A stretch of DNA of 64,000 nucleotides. It comes from Viridibacillus arvi. Lineage in GTDB: Bacteria > Bacillota > Bacilli > Bacillales_A > Planococcaceae. Shown here one piece after another: positions 62,832 to 64,000 of this stretch. The translations under genes and the position numbers were made by a program. The first letter of the stretch is position 1. Every line of letters starts with the position of its first letter. The notes under the pieces were generated by a model that was given only the letters and a program-made list of their open reading frames with translations, was not told the origin of the DNA and searched no databases. The stretch is taken from contig NZ_LILB01000001.1 in assembly GCF_001274945.1 (NCBI RefSeq), positions 1,256,465 to 1,320,464 of the forward strand, written 5' to 3'.

Positions 62832-62868
62832 TATTAAAAAAAGTTACTGGATTTCTCCAGTAACTTAA
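62832..62868 (-). terminator. Rho-independent terminator
   Basis: AAGTTACTGG (62841-62850) pairs with CCAGTAACTT (62857-62866), with a seven-A run on the left, so it best serves the leftward gene ending at 62966. It can also stop the ger transcript, with a weaker T-run. Confidence 0.8.
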
Positions 62869-62965
62869 TCTTATAGATTTTTCACATTAAAACTCAAACA
62901 CTTTTAATTAAGATACATAATCTAACTGATCACCCAATTAAGATACGCGCTATTCATAAAATACG

Positions 62966-64000
62966 TTAGCTAAACTCATTAACAGATGAGCCTTCTACTA
63001 GCTCAATAATCGTGTTTTCGATTTCTTTTTGTATCCCTTCAACAATAGAAAAATCAACTGCTTCGTGATATATCGCTTCTAACTTATCATGCGATTTTTT
63101 TGCTTTTGCTAAACATGCTGTTCCCTCGTTCATTTTATTTCGGTATCGTTTGGAAATCCCCAAAATTTGCTCTTCATAAATTTCATCCGTTCTTGGAAAA
63201 ACGGCAACATGATATAAATCAATTATTTCATCGCCTTCACGAGATGGAAAATATTCATGAGGTGCAGTACTGTCGAAAATCGCAATACCAAGTTCTCGGA
63301 GGATGACCATATCCAAACTATTTGGATCGAACCCACAATGATAGATTTCTACATCTAAGCCTCTTTCTTCAGCTGTAGAAGCTAATTTCTTCAGAAGGGT
63401 CGATTTTCCGGAACCAGGTCTACCTTTCAAAAAGTAACGCTTCCGAATGTTGTCAGTTAGATTTGGCACATAGTCTACAGCACCTATTGGAGTAGCTGCA
63501 CCTAAAAAACGATGCCGGACATCTGCTTCCTTATTTAAATGAATTTCTCCAAAAAATGTTGTCTTTATTTCCTCAGTCAACACATTTAACTTTTCAAAAT
63601 CCATATTGGCAATATAGATTTCTTCCCATTCATCATGAACTGCTAAAGCTTCTGCATAAGTATGATAAGCTTGCGCATACGCTTCATCTTTTTCATTCAT
63701 CAATTGAATAATGTCATCTTTTTTTGTGCTAAGTTGTTGTGAATTCCACGCATTTCCTAGATTCACATACTCCTCAATTGCACCAGGTGCCTTAGGTTCT
63801 ATGACATGCGGCTCCGTCCCATCAACTATTCCTATTTTTAATGCAGGAAAAATAACACCATCAACAGAATCTGAATCAGAAGCACAATGGATGAATTCTA
63901 CATCATACCCTTTTTCCTGCCAGTCATTCGCAATATTCTTCATCAAAGTCGATTTCCCAGTCCCTGGACCACCTTTTAATATGAAGACCTTCTCTAATCC
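62966..64000 (-). CDS. Tandem P-loop NTPase of the PRK06851 type (partial, 5' end outside window)
   Basis: 345 residues visible, running off the right edge. Two similar ATPase halves occur in order: half 1 has Walker A LKGGPGTGKST next to the edge, then EFIHCASDSDSVDGVIFPAL; half 2 has RYFLKGRPGSGKST (about 190-203), then EIYHCGFDPNSLDMVILREL and an IAIFDSTAPHEYFPSREGD segment. A helical linker of about 90 residues joins them. The halves clearly arose by duplication. The same frame runs to 64000 without a stop, so the TTG at 63946 is internal. Conserved in Bacillales and Clostridia, function unknown. Confidence 0.85.
   Translation of the reverse strand, partial: GLEKVFILKGGPGTGKSTLMKNIANDWQEKGYDVEFIHCASDSDSVDGVIFPALKIGIVDGTEPHVIEPKAPGAIEEYVNLGNAWNSQQLSTKKDDIIQLMNEKDEAYAQAYHTYAEALAVHDEWEEIYIANMDFEKLNVLTEEIKTTFFGEIHLNKEADVRHRFLGAATPIGAVDYVPNLTDNIRKRYFLKGRPGSGKSTLLKKLASTAEERGLDVEIYHCGFDPNSLDMVILRELGIAIFDSTAPHEYFPSREGDEIIDLYHVAVFPRTDEIYEEQILGISKRYRNKMNEGTACLAKAKKSHDKLEAIYHEAVDFSIVEGIQKEIENTIIELVEGSSVNEFS

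Overview
The window looks like chromosomal DNA of a low-GC, endospore-forming member of the Bacillales, most like a Lysinibacillus/Solibacillus/Psychrobacillus-type organism. The genus is inference. The support is AT-rich sequence, strong GGAGG-type ribosome sites with many TTG/GTG starts, a complete GerA-type spore germination operon, neighbours known from Bacillus (YqhG/YqhH, YugN, YcgG/YcgH, YfiB/YfiC, YtrA-type GntR modules), a T-box, and Rho-independent terminators after most units. I found no rRNA, tRNA or CRISPR array.

Layout. 1-74: the end of an IS3-family element running off the left edge. 0.2-9 kb: mixed single genes (Sel1-repeat protein, secreted PPC-like protein, membrane protein with an Mrr-like domain, polysaccharide deacetylase, RNase H-like protein, GIY-YIG protein, FabZ, acetyltransferase, methyltransferase). 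9-15 kb: dynamin-like GTPase and a heterodimeric ABC exporter with one degenerate ATP site. 15-19 kb: T-box-controlled accessory methionyl-tRNA synthetase, endonuclease Q, cold shock protein. 19-21 kb: an ABC-F antibiotic-resistance-type ATPase behind a short leader peptide and a transcription attenuator. 21-26 kb: Eis-type acetyltransferase, CPBP protease, and a GntR-ABC operon with its own palindrome.

26-36 kb: a nine-gene exopolysaccharide/capsule operon read leftwards. It starts with a regulatory trio (PHP phosphatase, Wzz-type chain-length protein, tyrosine kinase), then one glycosyltransferase, a Wzy-type polymerase/ligase, an MVF-family flippase, two FemAB/GNAT-like proteins and a deacetylase. 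It has no recognisable priming transferase and only one glycosyltransferase. Two of its genes have abnormal 5' ends (a probable one-base deletion and a missing canonical start codon). 36-39 kb: an ABC exporter and an HTH regulator/membrane protein pair under a perfect 16-bp palindrome.

39-43 kb: a sulfane-sulfur (persulfide) locus: TauE-type exporter, TusA, rhodanese-MBL dioxygenase-like fusion, TusA-rhodanese fusion, DsrE-like protein. A CsoR/CstR-like palindrome lies just upstream of the ribosome site of three of these genes. A fourth copy sits on a promoter that faces 340 bp of non-coding or decayed DNA, and no regulator gene is present. 43-51 kb: YcgG-type protein, amino acid permease, arginine deiminase/DDAH-like hydrolase, BBE-type FAD oxidase, and small accessory genes including one split by a homopolymer frameshift. 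51-59 kb: YhgE/Pip protein with divergent LysR regulator, HAD phosphatase, DinB, YqhG/YqhH, YugN-like. 59-63 kb: a gerB-gerA-gerC germinant receptor operon. The right edge cuts a tandem P-loop protein.

Functions are assigned by recognising motifs and gene order by eye. No database search was run.
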